Assembly: GCA_035236585.1 (NCBI GenBank)
Contig: CP141132.1
Coordinates: forward strand, 57,819,880 to 57,883,879
Length of the DNA stretch: 64,000 nucleotides
DNA from: Warburgia ugandensis
Taxonomy: Eukaryota > Streptophyta > Magnoliopsida > Canellales > Canellaceae
Direction: 5' to 3'
This document shows positions 21,261 through 34,125 of the stretch, in pieces (the first letter of the stretch is position 1; each line of letters opens with the position of its first letter). Below the pieces are notes generated by a model, which saw nothing but the letters and a program-made list of their open reading frames with translations, ran no database searches and had not been told where the DNA came from. Position numbers and translations under genes: made by a program.

Positions 21261-24200
21261 TAAGAGATTTCAAGAACCAGTATGAATTTTTCATTTTCAT
21301 TTCAAGGAGTAAATCTACAGTTTACTAAAAATCAAAAGAGGAAGATGACCCATATCCGACCAAGTGCTAAAATATCTTCTAATCATTGGAAAAGTCTCTT
21401 TATAAAAGGTAAAATGTGATGAAAATGCTACAGGTTCTGAATAGAATATAGAGACTTCCAAGTCCAATTCCCATGTCTGCACCACATCATCTCTAGCTAA
21501 AAGATACTCTTCAATATATAATTTAATGGTGCCACCAGAAGCTAGAGGGAGTTAAATAACTGAGGAAGAAAGCAATGTTTTATACGAGGATCTGGCAAAC
21601 CAGATCGGAGGATCAAATCCAATCCACCCCGCGCAGGTAATGGATCAAAAGATTCAAATCAGAATCAAATCAGTATCTAATTCACCATGGATAATGAATT
21701 CATTGATAATCCACGAATGACAAGGAATGAGTTAAATAACCTTTTAAAAATAAAAAATTGTGTCCAGGTAAGAGTAGACACCCACCAACATCTAAAATTA
21801 TAGACTCATTAGTTCTTTCAAACCCATAATTTAATTTGATCCTTTTTCAATTCCCAATATTCCCTTTAAACAGATATCCATGAATAAATCTATATGGATC
21901 ATGGACTTAATATATCGGATTGGTTAGATATGTTTTCTAAATGGATCAATTTATTTGATGAAAATTGGAAGTCATTTTTTTCTTTTTCTTACAAGCTAAG
22001 AATTACAAAACAAATGACACACACTCTCACTCACATACTCTCCTAAATTTAATCCCAAGTCAAATGGGAAACCAACAACTAAAACTACGACCAAGTATAT
22101 TTTAGAGATGATGCTGAGATATTTGCAACCAGCTATACTAGATATTTGTTGGCCAATTAGAAGTCATTTACTAATAATCAACCTCATCTCATATCTAGAT
22201 TGACTAAGATCTTATCAAGACTCATGTCTTTTACTAAATGCAAAAGAATAAGCAAAAAGAACATGTAACTATAGGAGAGAATCCTAGTACGAGTACGTGC
22301 TCAAGAGAAGGGGAAGAATGCACACCCCTTTTTCTATGATTGATAATATTTTTCTTTACAAATCTAAGCCATTCATCAAAATACCAAAAATACGAAATTA
22401 ATGAGAAATCAATATATTTGGACAATCTGGCTAGTTGTTTTAGTTCTTTGAGAAAATTAAGAAAAGAGGATGGTGGTGATTTTTTACCCAAAGAAAAATA
22501 GGCTAAATACATTGGATAGGCATGAACTTTATACCTAGCCTATCTAATCCATTCCTAACATTATGAATGAGTTAAATCTAACAAAAATATTTTCACCATG
22601 TCTGAAAAATGGGGCATGTACTACCTCCTCTCATATAGATTGTCTACCCCTATTGATATAATGAATGAGGGTAGATCAAGATAAGCTATCACTTACAAGA
22701 ATTTTTAATGTTTTTATTTATATTTGTCGATGCAATATAAGGAACTTAATTATGTATAGACGAAGAATTTATGGCATTGATCTTACTCCATATGTAGTGT
22801 CTACATTTATGCACCAAGATGTTGCAAAGCCCTAAAAATGCAGTGACATTTAAGATAAATGAGAAAGAAGTAGCCAAATTGATATTTTGAACACTAAAGT
22901 ACCAAGTGATACAAAAGTTTGCAGTAGAACCTTGGTGGATCAATATTCAACCAAATAACAAAATGCAAAGCTTTTTTCTCCAATTCAATTCCCATAAGTC
23001 TTATTACAAACATCTATATGAAATAACCTAATTACCCTTCTATGAACAATCAAAATCATTTGGCCAACTTTACCCTTGCACCCAAGATAGGCCTTTATGT
23101 ATGGAAGATGAGACATCTATCACAACATTAGATATCGTCTTTAACCACAGAATGGTAGAAAAAAAAAAAAAAAAAATGAAGCAAAGGAAAACTCTTGAGT
23201 TTATTGAATACCAAACAGTTTTCTCCAAAGTTATAAAAAATGGGACATACAACTCATTATCTTTGAGGTCCAATCTATTGAATTAGAACTAACATATTGT
23301 ATAAATGAGATACAAACTCTATATTATTGTTGATTCTTATATAGTAGAACTAAATAGGTTGGCTTGAAGGTGGAAAAAATGGAAAATTTCCTGTACATTA
23401 GGTTGCAAGTTCAAAATTGGCATCCATCCCAATAGGGGGATGCGAAGTCCAACCCATTCACAAGTGTAAGTTAGTTCCTCACACTTGATTGAGTGAAAGA
23501 GGGTGTAGATGGGTATAGAATTTCTTGCACAGAAAGAAAAAAGGGAAAGAGGGGAGCAACTAAAAGCATGAGAATAATATATCCTTGAGTAACATGGATG
23601 ATAGAATAAAAGTGTTTGCATGGTTACTATTGAGACTAATTTAATTAAGAAGACACTGCACAACCAAATAAAATGAATAGTTAGGCCAATGAAACAATGT
23701 AGTTGATCCATCTAGAGGTTTTGTACAAGTGGACCATGAATAATGGCTAGTTCACTGAATGTAAGTTTTATGAAATCTTAGGAAAGTTAAGACTTTATTT
23801 TCATTGTAATTCATCTTGGATATGTTGAACTTGAAGTGCATCTTGCCCAAAAATGGAGTAACTAATGCATCTCATCCGTGGTTCATAAGCATTATTTAGA
23901 AAACCTACGAGGTTAACTTGAAGCTCATCTTGGTTAACTTAACTTGCCAAGGAAATAAATATACTATTTTGAAAGACTTGTTAAATGGAAAATGATGTAT
24001 AAGCCATCCAACTAGATGGATGAAGCCTTAGTGAATTCGAATGAAATGGAATGTAGGGGGATAAGAAGAAGCGGAGTGTAGAGGAATCATGAAAGGTGAA
24101 CCCAAGGTGAAATAAAAAGATAGATCTAGATATTCAAAGTTTGGATTGGGAGCCAGCATTGGATCTTCCCATTCTAGTCTTTTAGTTGATAGAGGAGATA

Positions 24201-25790
24201 TAGAAGAATAACATTTAACTATACAATCCAACTTTGCTTGAATAATTATGTGTGCATTGAGTAATAGAACATTTTGGGATGGAAGGACTTGAGATGTAGC
24301 TTGTGCAAATTCCAAGACTTCAAGTTAGAATGCAATGTAGAAATTGTCATAAATGTGAGGGAAGAAATAAATATATGGTGATTAGTCCAAAGGAAGTTGC
24401 AAGTTTGTTAAAAAAAAAAAAAAAAAAAGAGAGAAAAAAAAAAGATCTAATGGGGAAAGGTGGAATAAAAAAGGTCAACTTAGAGACCTCAAAACCATAG
24501 AAGAACCAAGCCAGGAAGATCGATGCTTAGAAAGAAAAAAAAAACCTTCATCGTCATCAATGCCTTAGATGAGGTGGTCAAAGAAAAAGAACAGTGTTGA
24601 TAGAGCTCTAGTGGGTATGGTGAAAAGTGAAGAAGCATCAATGGAGAATTTGGTAAAATAGTTAAGAACTTTTGGGGAATCAAGTTGGAAGTTTTTGTTG
24701 ACGAATAAGTAATAGGGAAATTTTTGTTGTCTTTCATAATAGGGAGATTACATATAGGATCATAGCTCTTGAGTAAACTTAGTCCATTTCTAAACCTAAG
24801 AAGACGAGTTCGAATATGTCTGAAGATTAGGGTTAATTTGTTCTAGGTATCTATTCTTGGTCCCTCATTGGATGGATGAGATTTAGATATGTTGAGATTG
24901 ATTCTTGAAAAATTTTACATTATTTTTAACTTTGATGATAGTTCTTATGAAGCGGAAAGGATAGAGGTTATTAAGCTGTTGATTAAGGCTAGTGAAATAT
25001 CTCTATATACACAAAGCACAAATCAATATCATCAGTGAGCTAACATTGGGTAAAGGACAGCTATAAGTGGCTGAGAGTGATTATAATCTAAAGGTCCTAT
25101 GATTCAAATCCCATGTTGTTGCAACAAATATGTCAATGAAGGAAGAAGATGAATCTTGTTAAAAGAATAAGCCCACAATGGAGACCCAAGTCCTAAATCT
25201 CAAATCTCAGTCAAAGGCACCTATTATCACACTTATAACTCAACTTTTAATTTGATACTAAAGGCCTATGTCACAAGGTCCAATCTATCATAACAGGATA
25301 GTTCTAATCAATTCTAATAGTGACAAAGTTTAGATGGAACAGGGTGGCTGACATAGTAAAAGTGCTAATTAATTTGGTAAGAAAACAAATAAATAATCAT
25401 TGAAAGATTCTTTCCCATGTCACATCATCTCATTTTATTTGAACATTTTAAGAAGTTCTATTCAGTTACAAAAGAGGAAACTATATTGTTTTAGCCTCTA
25501 GGATTAATAAGAAATATAGCATCTTCAAATTGTTACTAATGAGCTAAGATCTTCTTAGGAGTTATAAGTGAATGGGTAAAAAGCTTGTAATTGGTGATGA
25601 GATACAAAGCATAGTTGGACTTTGCATATAACAAATTTGACTCCTCCTTTGAAGGTATTTATGAGGAACCAAGAGGTTTTTTGGATCTTTCATAATGCAA
25701 GCTCCTTTCCGGTCCTCTCAAGATACTCTTAGTTTACATCAAGATAGGGGTCCAACAACGAGAAATTTAAACTATTAAGACAATCCTATA
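21261..25790. other. Anonymous AT-rich region downstream of NPF
   Basis: No gene is supported. Open frames of up to 124 codons occur but have no recognisable motifs. Poly(A) runs lie at about 23160–23176 and 24409–24428. A box-A/box-B-like pair lies at 25068–25111 (listed separately). The region may be very old transposon debris. Confidence 0.5.
25060..25115 (+). mobile_element. Possible tRNA-promoter relic (SINE head)
   Basis: GTGGCTGAGAGTG (about 25067–25079) resembles the box A of leucine or serine tRNAs, and GATTCAAATCC (25101–25111) resembles box B. The spacing of about 22 bases is a little short for a tRNA gene. No target duplication was found and the call is weak. Confidence 0.25.
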
Positions 25791-25799
25791 GAATTTTAG

Positions 25800-26206
25800 A
25801 AGAGGTAACTTTTCACAAAAGAGGGATTTAATTAGAATGTTTGTGGTTCTTCATAATCATGTTGTTAATATGTTTTAAGAGAATAAATTAAAATGATTGA
25901 CACGGAAGTGGGTGAATGATTAGCTATTGTTAACTAAAAATTCAGAAGTAATGGTTTTGCAATCTTCTGTGCATCAATATATGGCTTTATGATAGGATGT
26001 GGATTGATTTTAGGAACATAACTAAAATATGGGATGTATCAATTTGTTTGTGAGCAGATTATAATGTAGTTAGAATTATTTGTGAGGAGATTATAATGTA
26101 ATTAGATTCGCTTATGAGAGGAGAAACTCTACAATTATCAATAGAGCTATAAGAGACTTCCCTTCTTTCATTCATGAGTTGGAGTTTGTTGATTTATCAT
26201 GTTGGT
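25800..26206 (+). pseudogene. LINE endonuclease relic (+ strand)
   Basis: Translation of 26084–26203 gives GDYNVIRFAYERRNSTIIN followed by a segment with FPSFIHELEFVDL. This matches the conserved L1 endonuclease core (GDFNVIRFP.ER…F..FI.ELELVDLPL.G). A weaker upstream match (ASIYG near 25975) fits the VYGP motif. The reading breaks just after the conserved stretch. It is a truncated, dead LINE copy, unrelated in position to the LINE at 1.9–5.1 kb. Its upstream end is uncertain. Confidence 0.7.
26040..26110 (+). repeat. Short tandem duplication inside the LINE relic
   Basis: GATTATAATGTAGTTAGA and GATTATAATGTAATTAGA occur about 32 bp apart (near 26056 and 26088), each followed by similar sequence. 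The first copy lies directly before the conserved GDYNVIR stretch. Confidence 0.7.
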
Positions 26207-27678
26207 AGGTATGTATATGATAGACTCATAAATATTACATATATTAGCCTTAGATTTAGTAATTTTAAGCATAAAATTACTTTAAATATTAGTAATTAGG
26301 GTTTATAACATATTTTGTAGGATTAGGGTACAACTAAGAAAATTACTATTTTTAGCAAATCAAATCCCTAAAAGAGAGTAATTTGGCTATTCGAGCAATA
26401 TCATGAGCCCACATGATAAATCACGAAGTTTAAAAATTTATAATGATATGTGGATGTCGTTGTCATATTCATCACTATTAAAAATCCCATTCACAGCAGT
26501 CGACCTTATCCATGCAAAAGAGGATGCCTTTATCAAAAGTGAGGGTGGTAGACTTCCCATGCATGCAGGTGTGTATTCCACCACCTTGGAGAGCTTCTAA
26601 GAAAAACTAGATTCACATAAAATGAATGTACACACACACGCACACAATTTATTTTTGGAGAAAAATAAGTAAAAAATTAGGAACCACACAAAGACTTCTT
26701 CCACCCCCACTCTCTCACTTTCTTAACTTCAAAATGGAACCACACAAGGGAGTCACAATTTCAACAAAAGGAAATATGTATTTTTACATGACAAAAATAA
26801 GGAGAAATAATAGGTGAAAAACTTATAGTGGAGAGAGAGAATTAATGGTAAATCTATGGCTAATATTCATCTATGCTTTTGAAGCATTTAATGACTAAGA
26901 TCTACCCTAACTTAATGCTATCCTAAAGAATCCAATGAGAAGCATTCAAAGTTAGGGTGGACCAATAAGAAAAAACCTTGCAAGAGAGTGAAGCAAAGCA
27001 CGTGGAGATTTTTTCAATGGGTTGCCCACCATTTTTCCCAAACAGATGCATGTTTTCCTTCAAGGAGAAAACATGGTCAAGAATGAGATCCTATTGGTGG
27101 AGAAATAAAAGATGGGATGAGGAGAGAATCAAGGGGGAGAAAGAGTTTTGGATAGGGAAACCTCAACAAAATCCAAGCTATCCATTCTAAGGTATGCTTA
27201 ATCCTACTAATGAAAGGAAGGGAGGAAGGAAGCTTCTTCAACCAACCAATCAACATCCAATGGAAGTTCACATGGATCACCCCTTTACATCCACACTCAA
27301 TGTGTTTTACCCAATGACGATGATAAGGAAGGAGAAATAAGGAGATAAGGAAGAGGGGAAATAGCTAAGAAAGAAAGGAGGAAGTTTCTTTATGGAAACT
27401 TCCATCTCCTAAAGGCCCTCCACGTGAACTATAAGAAGGGAGGATGGCATTCAACACAATTTTTAGGTCCCCACTTTGGTGCTTCAACATGAAACAACAA
27501 GAAGAAATAGAAGAAATGAAGAAGAAAGGAGATCTCTTACCTCCCTAGGTAGTCCATGAAGAAATCATAAGGTGGAGAAGAGAAGCATCTAAGGAGATAA
27601 ACACCCAAACCATTCATCACCATCCCCTATCATTCTATCTCCCAATATTCTCTCTCATTCCCTCTAAATAACACTCCT
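26207..27678. other. Intergenic region before gypsy copy D
   Basis: No gene is seen. It contains an 18–20 bp inverted repeat at 26902–26960 and a short hairpin near 27380–27410 (GGAAGTTTC … GGAAACTTCC). Confidence 0.5.
26902..26960. repeat. Inverted repeat (hairpin)
   Basis: CTACCCTAACTTAATGCT (26902–26919) pairs with AGCATTCAAAGTTAGGGTGG (26941–26960), with a small bulge. The loop is about 21 bases. It could be the terminal-repeat core of a small MITE or a chance hairpin. Confidence 0.6.
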
Positions 27679-30245
27679 TGATAATTGTCTAATCTTGCAT
27701 AAAAACTACCCAATTAGTTATAAAGTGTTATAACTTATAGGGGTAAATTAGGATTTTTAAACTAAAATTCGTAATACATGCAATTTTGACCTAATGAAAC
27801 AAAAGTTTGATATTTTTTAGGTCTAGAGGCTAATCTGAGATAAGCTTGTGATTAATCATATTTTTCTAAGATTTAATTAGAGGTTTTTATATTTTGTAGG
27901 AAGTGAGGTGGTGATCCGACAACTGAGATCGATCGAGATGAACATTGAAGATCAAGATCAAAAGATTGAGTCAAAGCATAAGAGTCATCAATATAATAGG
28001 ACATCAAGGTGAATATCAAGAAATGGATGCAATTAAAGGAGACAAAAGTGGCCAATGTAGACCCATGAAGCAAAGCATACAATTTCACTACATTTGCATG
28101 GGAGTCATTCAAGCCAGCTTCGCCATATAAGCTACGAGAGAAAGTGACAAGCTAAGGAATTCAAGTCAAACCATTCAAGAAATTCAAACCAAGGGATTCA
28201 GCTATGAAGCCAAGTTAAGAGAGCTATCTAAGCCAGCCATGAAGCCTAGATAATTAAGCCCCAGAGTTAGTCATCAGAGACATATACGCTAAGCTAAATG
28301 GAAGGCTAGGATTGGAGGAAAATCAAGAGGATTATCTAGGAGATTCTAAGAGATATTTTTAAGAGAAATAAGGAAAATTTTATTAGGATAAGTTGGCATG
28401 TGGACCAATGGGATGAGACCTGTCTATTTTTCATGCTTTTCTAGTATATTCTCACTTTTTTCTCACTTTTCACCTCACTCCTAGGATGCACCACGAATCT
28501 GACTTTCCATTCAAGAGTCCTACCATTGCAAGAATCCTCCACCTTCCTAAACTCCCATTCAAACAACCCAACCAATTCCAACTTCTCAGAAAACTACCTA
28601 GCAAAACAAAATTTCCCACCTCATCTTTTTTTTTTTTTCTTATCCTTTCCCACCACTTTCTTTTCTCCCATTATCTCCTTCTCTCTCTTACCTCATCACC
28701 CCACCCAACTTTCCATTTTTAAGGGATTTCCATGTTTTTTTTTTCTAAGGGGGATTCCACCTCCTAAAAAGTAGACTCCTCCCCACTCAATGTCATCTTA
28801 ATGCTGTCCTTTTGTTCCTCTTAAAAACCCTAGCTGCCTCGAAATCTTAGCCATTCAATTTACCACTTTTCATCCCCAACATACATTCATCTTAGGTTAC
28901 TTGAGAAAAAATAAGAGGAAAATTATAAAAAGTCATCAATATCAAGGGTTGTGCATCCATCTTAAGTTGGAAAAAGATGCCTCCTTCTTGCAAAGGCAGG
29001 ATGTCTTTTTCCTTCATCTCATTGTTCCACCCTTTTTCTTTAAGTTCTCTTTCACTTGGATGATTGTTTCTTAAGGGCTGCATCTCCCAAACTATTGCAC
29101 CCCTCCCTCCTGCTTGATTTCATTGAGTTTTGTTCATTGAACTCTAGGTTGGTTTGCAATTATCTTGTTCTTTCCTTGTTGATTATTTGTTTGTTTGCCC
29201 TAGTTCCTTTCTTACATTGTTGAAGCATCTTATATCTTTGATTCTAATAACTATAACTCTCTTGGAGTGACAGCCTAGAGAGTGTAGTTGTTAGATCAAA
29301 TCCTTGCCCTCTTTCTCCTTAAAGATTTTTGCCATCTCTTGCTTTATTTTCCATATTTTGTTTATTGTTTCCCTTGGGTCTCTTTTGGAATACATGCATG
29401 CTATCCTATGATTGAGAGTTGGATTCATTGATGAAGATTAGAGGAGAATAATTGGTTGATATGTGATCTTTGTATGGTGCTCACAACCCTTGGGAGGGTG
29501 CACATCCTACTTGCATTATTGAAGTTCAATCAATTCCAATTTTAGTTCAATGATGGTGCAAAGTTCATGGTTATGTTATTTGTTTTAATTCTTAGGTTTC
29601 ATGGCCGATGAATTTAAGTTTTACATGTTCAATCCCATTCATCATTCACTTCAGAGTAAATAAATCATATAAGAAACTCATGTTTGTTCCATGCGCACCA
29701 TCCATAGGATCATGCTTATGAACTTGAATATGGATTCCTTTGCTAGTTGATTGAAATTTCATGCTTTAGTTAAGAGAGTTCTATGCATTCCATGATAGAG
29801 TACTTTACACTTTACTTCAAGTACACTTCTCATGCTCTCTCCATCATTATGTTCATGCACACTTCCATACACATCATGTTGTCTATGTTTTTCACGTTTC
29901 AATTAGTTTGTTTAGTTCTCCATGTGTTAAGATTAGTTGCATACTAGAATAGTTTTAATTATTTCTATTTTTTTAAAGTACTAATTTTAAAAAGTTTCAT
30001 TTAAGAAAGTGTTATTTTTAGAAAGTTTTAACTTTATCATGTTTCTAGTTTTTGCATGGTTTCCATTTCCATGTGCTGATTTCCATTCTTAGTTTAGTTA
30101 AAAATCTCTTAAAATTTGGTTAGGTTAGATAGTTTAAAATGGGACCACTAGCATCACATTTGTTCAACTCCTCATGGGATTGACTACACTAGCATGCTAT
30201 ATTACAACTAATTTGTGCTTGTAAGTTAATTGAAAAATCATAACG
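27679..30245 (+). repeat. 5' LTR of copy D
   Basis: The LTR starts TGATAATTG and ends TCATAACG, directly before the primer-binding region. The start matches the TGATAAG or TAATAAG starts of copies A and C. A TATAAAAA box lies at 28924–28931. It aligns in pieces with 54394–55440, 60965–61238 and 45946–46960 (+), and with 32820–34125 (reverse). Confidence 0.8.
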
Positions 30246-30251
30246 AGTTTT

Positions 30252-30269
30252 TGACACCGTTGCCAAGGA
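30252..30269 (+). other. Primer-binding site (tRNA-Asp type) of copy D
   Basis: TGACACCGTTGCCAAGGA matches 14 of the 18 bases of the well-known Athila site TGGCGCCGTTGCCGGGGA. The differences are G-to-A type, as expected from decay of methylated DNA. It lies six bases after the LTR. Confidence 0.75.
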
Positions 30270-31489
30270 GTCATAACATTTGGTATAATGGACCATACCT
30301 TAGATTATTTTCCTCTAGTTTAGGTTTAAGGAGCATTAGTTTAGGATTTTCCATTATTTTATATTTAATTTCTATTTTCCATATATTGACCAATTTATTT
30401 GATTTTTGTGCCAGAAAAATTGGCAAAGGAGCGGCTGCAATGCAGTGGGCTATGGCTTCATCAACATAGATGAGGTTTTTCATTGCTTTCCTTGATTAGG
30501 ATTTGAGTGAAATTGTAGTGAGGTCCATTTGTAATTTTAATTTTTTTTTATTCAAAATTTAAATGGGTTATAGTAATACAAGGCAAGTATGGGGTAGGTG
30601 GTCCACACTTGATCATCATCAAATCCCTCACTGTGAAGAATCCTCACCTAAATTTTAATTTCCTAGGATAAATTACATTTAGTATAATTTTACATTTGGA
30701 TGGTAGTCTTAATTCATGTAGGTTAGGGTCATACATTGATAATTGTTGAATAATACTTAAGATTGTTGATTTAGTCCAGCACTTATTTAACAAAGGTTAG
30801 CCTAAGTTGGCTATAACCAAAGCATAGGCTACATAGTTATAGTGTCCTCTCTGTTAAGGTGACTAACCCTTTGTTAAGTAGCATATATGTAGGCATTAGT
30901 TTGCTTTTGTTTTGTATTACATATTTATAACTTTATGGTGGAATGAAATTAATGCTAAAAAGGGCCCCATAGGAACCCTTATAAGATAAGGACTGGATTT
31001 CATCACCAGCTCTAATCAATCAACATTCTTGTATGTCGCAATCCTTTAATTAAAATCAAGTAGAAAGAGACTTAGGGTATTGGGCTCATAAGACCCTTTT
31101 AGAGGGACATGATCTATTGTCACTCTAGTGGCTTTTGAGCAGTGTGGTTATAATGGGTGTTTTAAAATTAAATAATTTTTTCATGCCTTTCGTTGATGTC
31201 AGTTAAGGTCTAAACACCTCATGAGATGAAGATTGTATTGACTACTTTTGAGTAGAACCTAATTGGTAAGTAGTAGTTAAATCTGGTTAAAAGGAAGAGC
31301 TGTCTAGATTTAGGTCTAAAAAATTACCAGCTATGCACTAATAGAAGATAATCAAGACACTGCTTGATTACTGATTACTAGAATTTTATTGCACATCAGT
31401 TAGAGTTAGAGTCAGTATATAGATTAGGAAATTTTGATTAGGTTATTTTATGTAAAGACGTCAATCTCCAAACTTTGAGTCAGCACCTT

Positions 31490-32815
31490 TTGACCAAGAG
31501 ATTCAATGCAACCTTAGACAAGGGGAAAGAAACTAAGTTTGTGTCCCCATGGTAGAACCACTGGAAAAAGTGGAGCGCAAAGCTATTAGAGATTTTTATA
31601 TGCCACTACAAATCAACACCCCATCTTGCATAGCTTTACCTCTTACAAACACATGCTATTTCAAGTTAAATCCAGAATTCATACAATTACTCTCCACTTT
31701 TTATGGTCGAGACTGAGAAGACCCTTACCTACATATCAATGAGTTCCTTGATATTTGTGCCACATTTAGGTTTTGAAATTTCTCAGATGATGCTATTAGG
31801 CTTAGGTTATTTCCATTTCTCACTTAAGGAATTGAGCCAAGTCATGGCTCAATTCCTTAGAGGTAGGTTCCATAAATACATGGGACTAATTTTCCAGGAA
31901 GTTTTTAAACAAATTCTTTATTGTTCACAAAAAAATGCCCTTCATCATAAAATTATCAATTTCCAACAAAGGATGATAAACAATATTATGAATGTTGGGA
32001 ATAGTGGAATGAAGTGCTGCAGAAATGTCCTCATCATGGATTTGAGAAATGACAGCATGTCCAATACTTTTTTGAGGCATTAGCACCTTGGAATAGATAA
32101 ATGGTAGATATAGCAAGTGGAGGGGCCCTCATGTTAAAAGATCAGAGAGTGGCCTGGGAATTCTTTTAGACATTAGCAAATAATTCCCAGCAATGGAATT
32201 ATTCAAATAGAAGAGAGAAACAACTAGCCTTCAAAGAAAGGGGGTCTATATGAGATTGGAGTGCATATAGATCTATCTTATAAGCTTGACTATGTAGTTC
32301 AAAAATTAAGAAAACTAGAGCCTTTAGATGGAAGAATGGACAAACTTGAAACTATGTTTAAAACTTTCATGGTTGCTACTCTTTCCCATAAACCTTCACA
32401 AGAGGTATGTGCTACTTATTCTAGTCTAGCCCATCTGACTACAACTTGTCCATCCAAGAAAGTGTACCTTGAGTACCTTTTAGAGCATAAGAATGTACTC
32501 AGTGCATATCACAATCCTAGTAACAAAAAATCATATTCTGAGACCTATAATCTAGGATGGGCTAGGCATCCCAATTTGTCATGGTCTACGAATCCTTACC
32601 AAGGAGGTACATCTAAGAACATCCTTATTCAAAACTTTCCTAGAATTTCCTCTTCATAGCAACCACCAAGTTTTCAACTGTCCCAACAAACACAGAAATC
32701 ATTAGTGAAGGATAATATGCAATATATCATGAAAAATCTTGATGAAAATACTAAAGCCTTGCATCAAACTTCGAATGAGAGTTGACAAATATCACAAATC
32801 CTAAGTTGCACATTT
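31490..32815 (+). pseudogene. Gag region of copy D (Athila/Tat-like)
   Basis: Pieces show the typical gag layout of these elements: an N-terminal LLSTFYG-type motif with DPYLHINEF near 31720, LFPFSLKE at about 31810 (usual RLFPFSLKDKA), a NFQQ segment near 31960, then YKLDYVVQKL and a conserved GWARHPNLSWS stretch near 32560. These form the nucleic-acid-packaging part of the polyprotein. The region is broken. Confidence 0.8.
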
Positions 32816-32817
32816 GA

Positions 32818-34125
32818 GGAAGAAGCATGAACCTTGGAAGTTTGTAACAACACCCAAAAGAATCATAAAACATCAAGAAAAATGAGTACAAAGGTTTGGA
32901 ATGAACTGGAAGTTTCCTTCCTAATGGAGGAGGCATCCTTGTACAATGTGAGAAAAGTTCACTTTTGTTTGGAATTTGGGTTGGTTTTATAAGGTTTCTC
33001 CTATTTTTCCTAGGGTAACCTAGTATTAAGGTGTGGTGGGGATTAAAGAGGGTTGAATTCAATGGGTAGGATGGGGTAAAAAAGGTAGACTTCAATTAGG
33101 AAAGTGGGAGGAAGAAGGAAGTAGACTTAAGGTGGGAGTTGCCTATTTTTTAGGAAGGGGCTTCTCCCCCTTCCAAAAGTTGTTGAACACCCATTTTTTT
33201 TAGGAAAGTAGGTGGGAATGGGTTGGAAAAGAGATGGGTTATGGTAGGTGGAGAAATTTGGTTGGTAAGGAAGTTTCCTAAGAGGTGGAAAGAGTGGGAG
33301 TTTTGGAAGCTCGTAGTGACTCTTAAGGGTGAGGTGGAAATTAAGGAAAAAGTGGGAAAAAGTGAGAAAAACTCTAAAAATTGGTGGCTCTTATCCCATT
33401 GGTCCACATGCCCCCTTTTTTAATAGATTTTTCCTTAATTATTTTCAAAATAACTCATGGATAACCTTCTTGAATCTCCCCCAATACTAGCCTTCCATTT
33501 AGCTTAGTTTGATGGCTTAGATGGCTAGCTTTGAAGGTTCCATTGGCTAAGCTCATGGCTGGCTTAGGAGGCTTCCTTGACTTGTTTTCTTGGCTTCAAA
33601 CCTTGTCTTGAGTGGCTTGTATGGTTTGGCTTAAATTCCTTAGCTTTCCACCTTCTTTCATGGCTTATATGGCTAAGGTGGCTTAAGTGGCTTCCATGCA
33701 AAGATGGTGGGAATGTACAGCTTACTTCATGGACCCACTTTGGCCATCTTTAGCTCCTTTAATCACATCCATTACTGGTCTATAAGAGGATCTTGCCTTG
33801 ATCTCATACAAAAGTGACAAATTTGAGACTTTGACTCGATCTTTGATCTTGATCTTCAATTTTATCCCAATCGATCTTGGCCATTGGATCACCATCTTAC
33901 TTCCTTCAAAAAGTAAAAAAATCCTAATTAAATCCTAGAAAAACTTCATTAATCACATGCTTAGCATGGATTAGCCTCTGAACCTACAAAATGACCAACT
34001 TTTTCTTCATTAAGTAAAAAATGCATGTATTATGAATTTTGGTTTAAAAACCCTAATTTAATGCTATAAGTTGTAACACATGAGTACTAATTGGGTGGTT
34101 TTTATGCAAAATTATACACTTATCA
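32818..34125 (-). repeat. 3' LTR of copy A (truncated)
   Basis: Its right edge reads, on the minus strand, GGTTGGGAGGTG then TGATAAGTG, a polypurine tract followed by the LTR start. The repeat matches the first half of the copy D LTR and about 42160–42815. It stops near 32818, lacking the last kilobase or so, at the junction with copy D. Confidence 0.75.

Larger units (their letters stand above)
27679..32815 (+). mobile_element. Copy D: broken Athila/Tat-like Ty3/gypsy element, 5' half
   Basis: Copy D keeps a 2.57-kb 5' LTR (27679–30245), a primer-binding site resembling the tRNA-Asp type of Athila elements, a leader of about 1.2 kb, and a gag region (about 31550–32815). Pol and the 3' LTR are missing. 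It ends where the opposite-facing copy A begins. It is truncated and broken, with several interruptions in gag. The family is the same as copies A and C by LTR and leader similarity. The divergence between copies suggests old insertions. Confidence 0.82.

Noticed and set aside
23337-23711. 124-codon minus-strand frame
   Set aside because: It has no domain, no supporting neighbour and lies in AT-rich anonymous sequence. It may be chance or old repeat debris.
25060-25115. Possible intact tRNA gene
   Set aside because: Box A and box B are too close and no cloverleaf forms, so at most it is a relic.
28486-28774. Two overlapping 78–82 codon + frames rich in Ser, Pro and Phe
   Set aside because: They lie in the pyrimidine-rich part of the gypsy LTR and are low-complexity translations.
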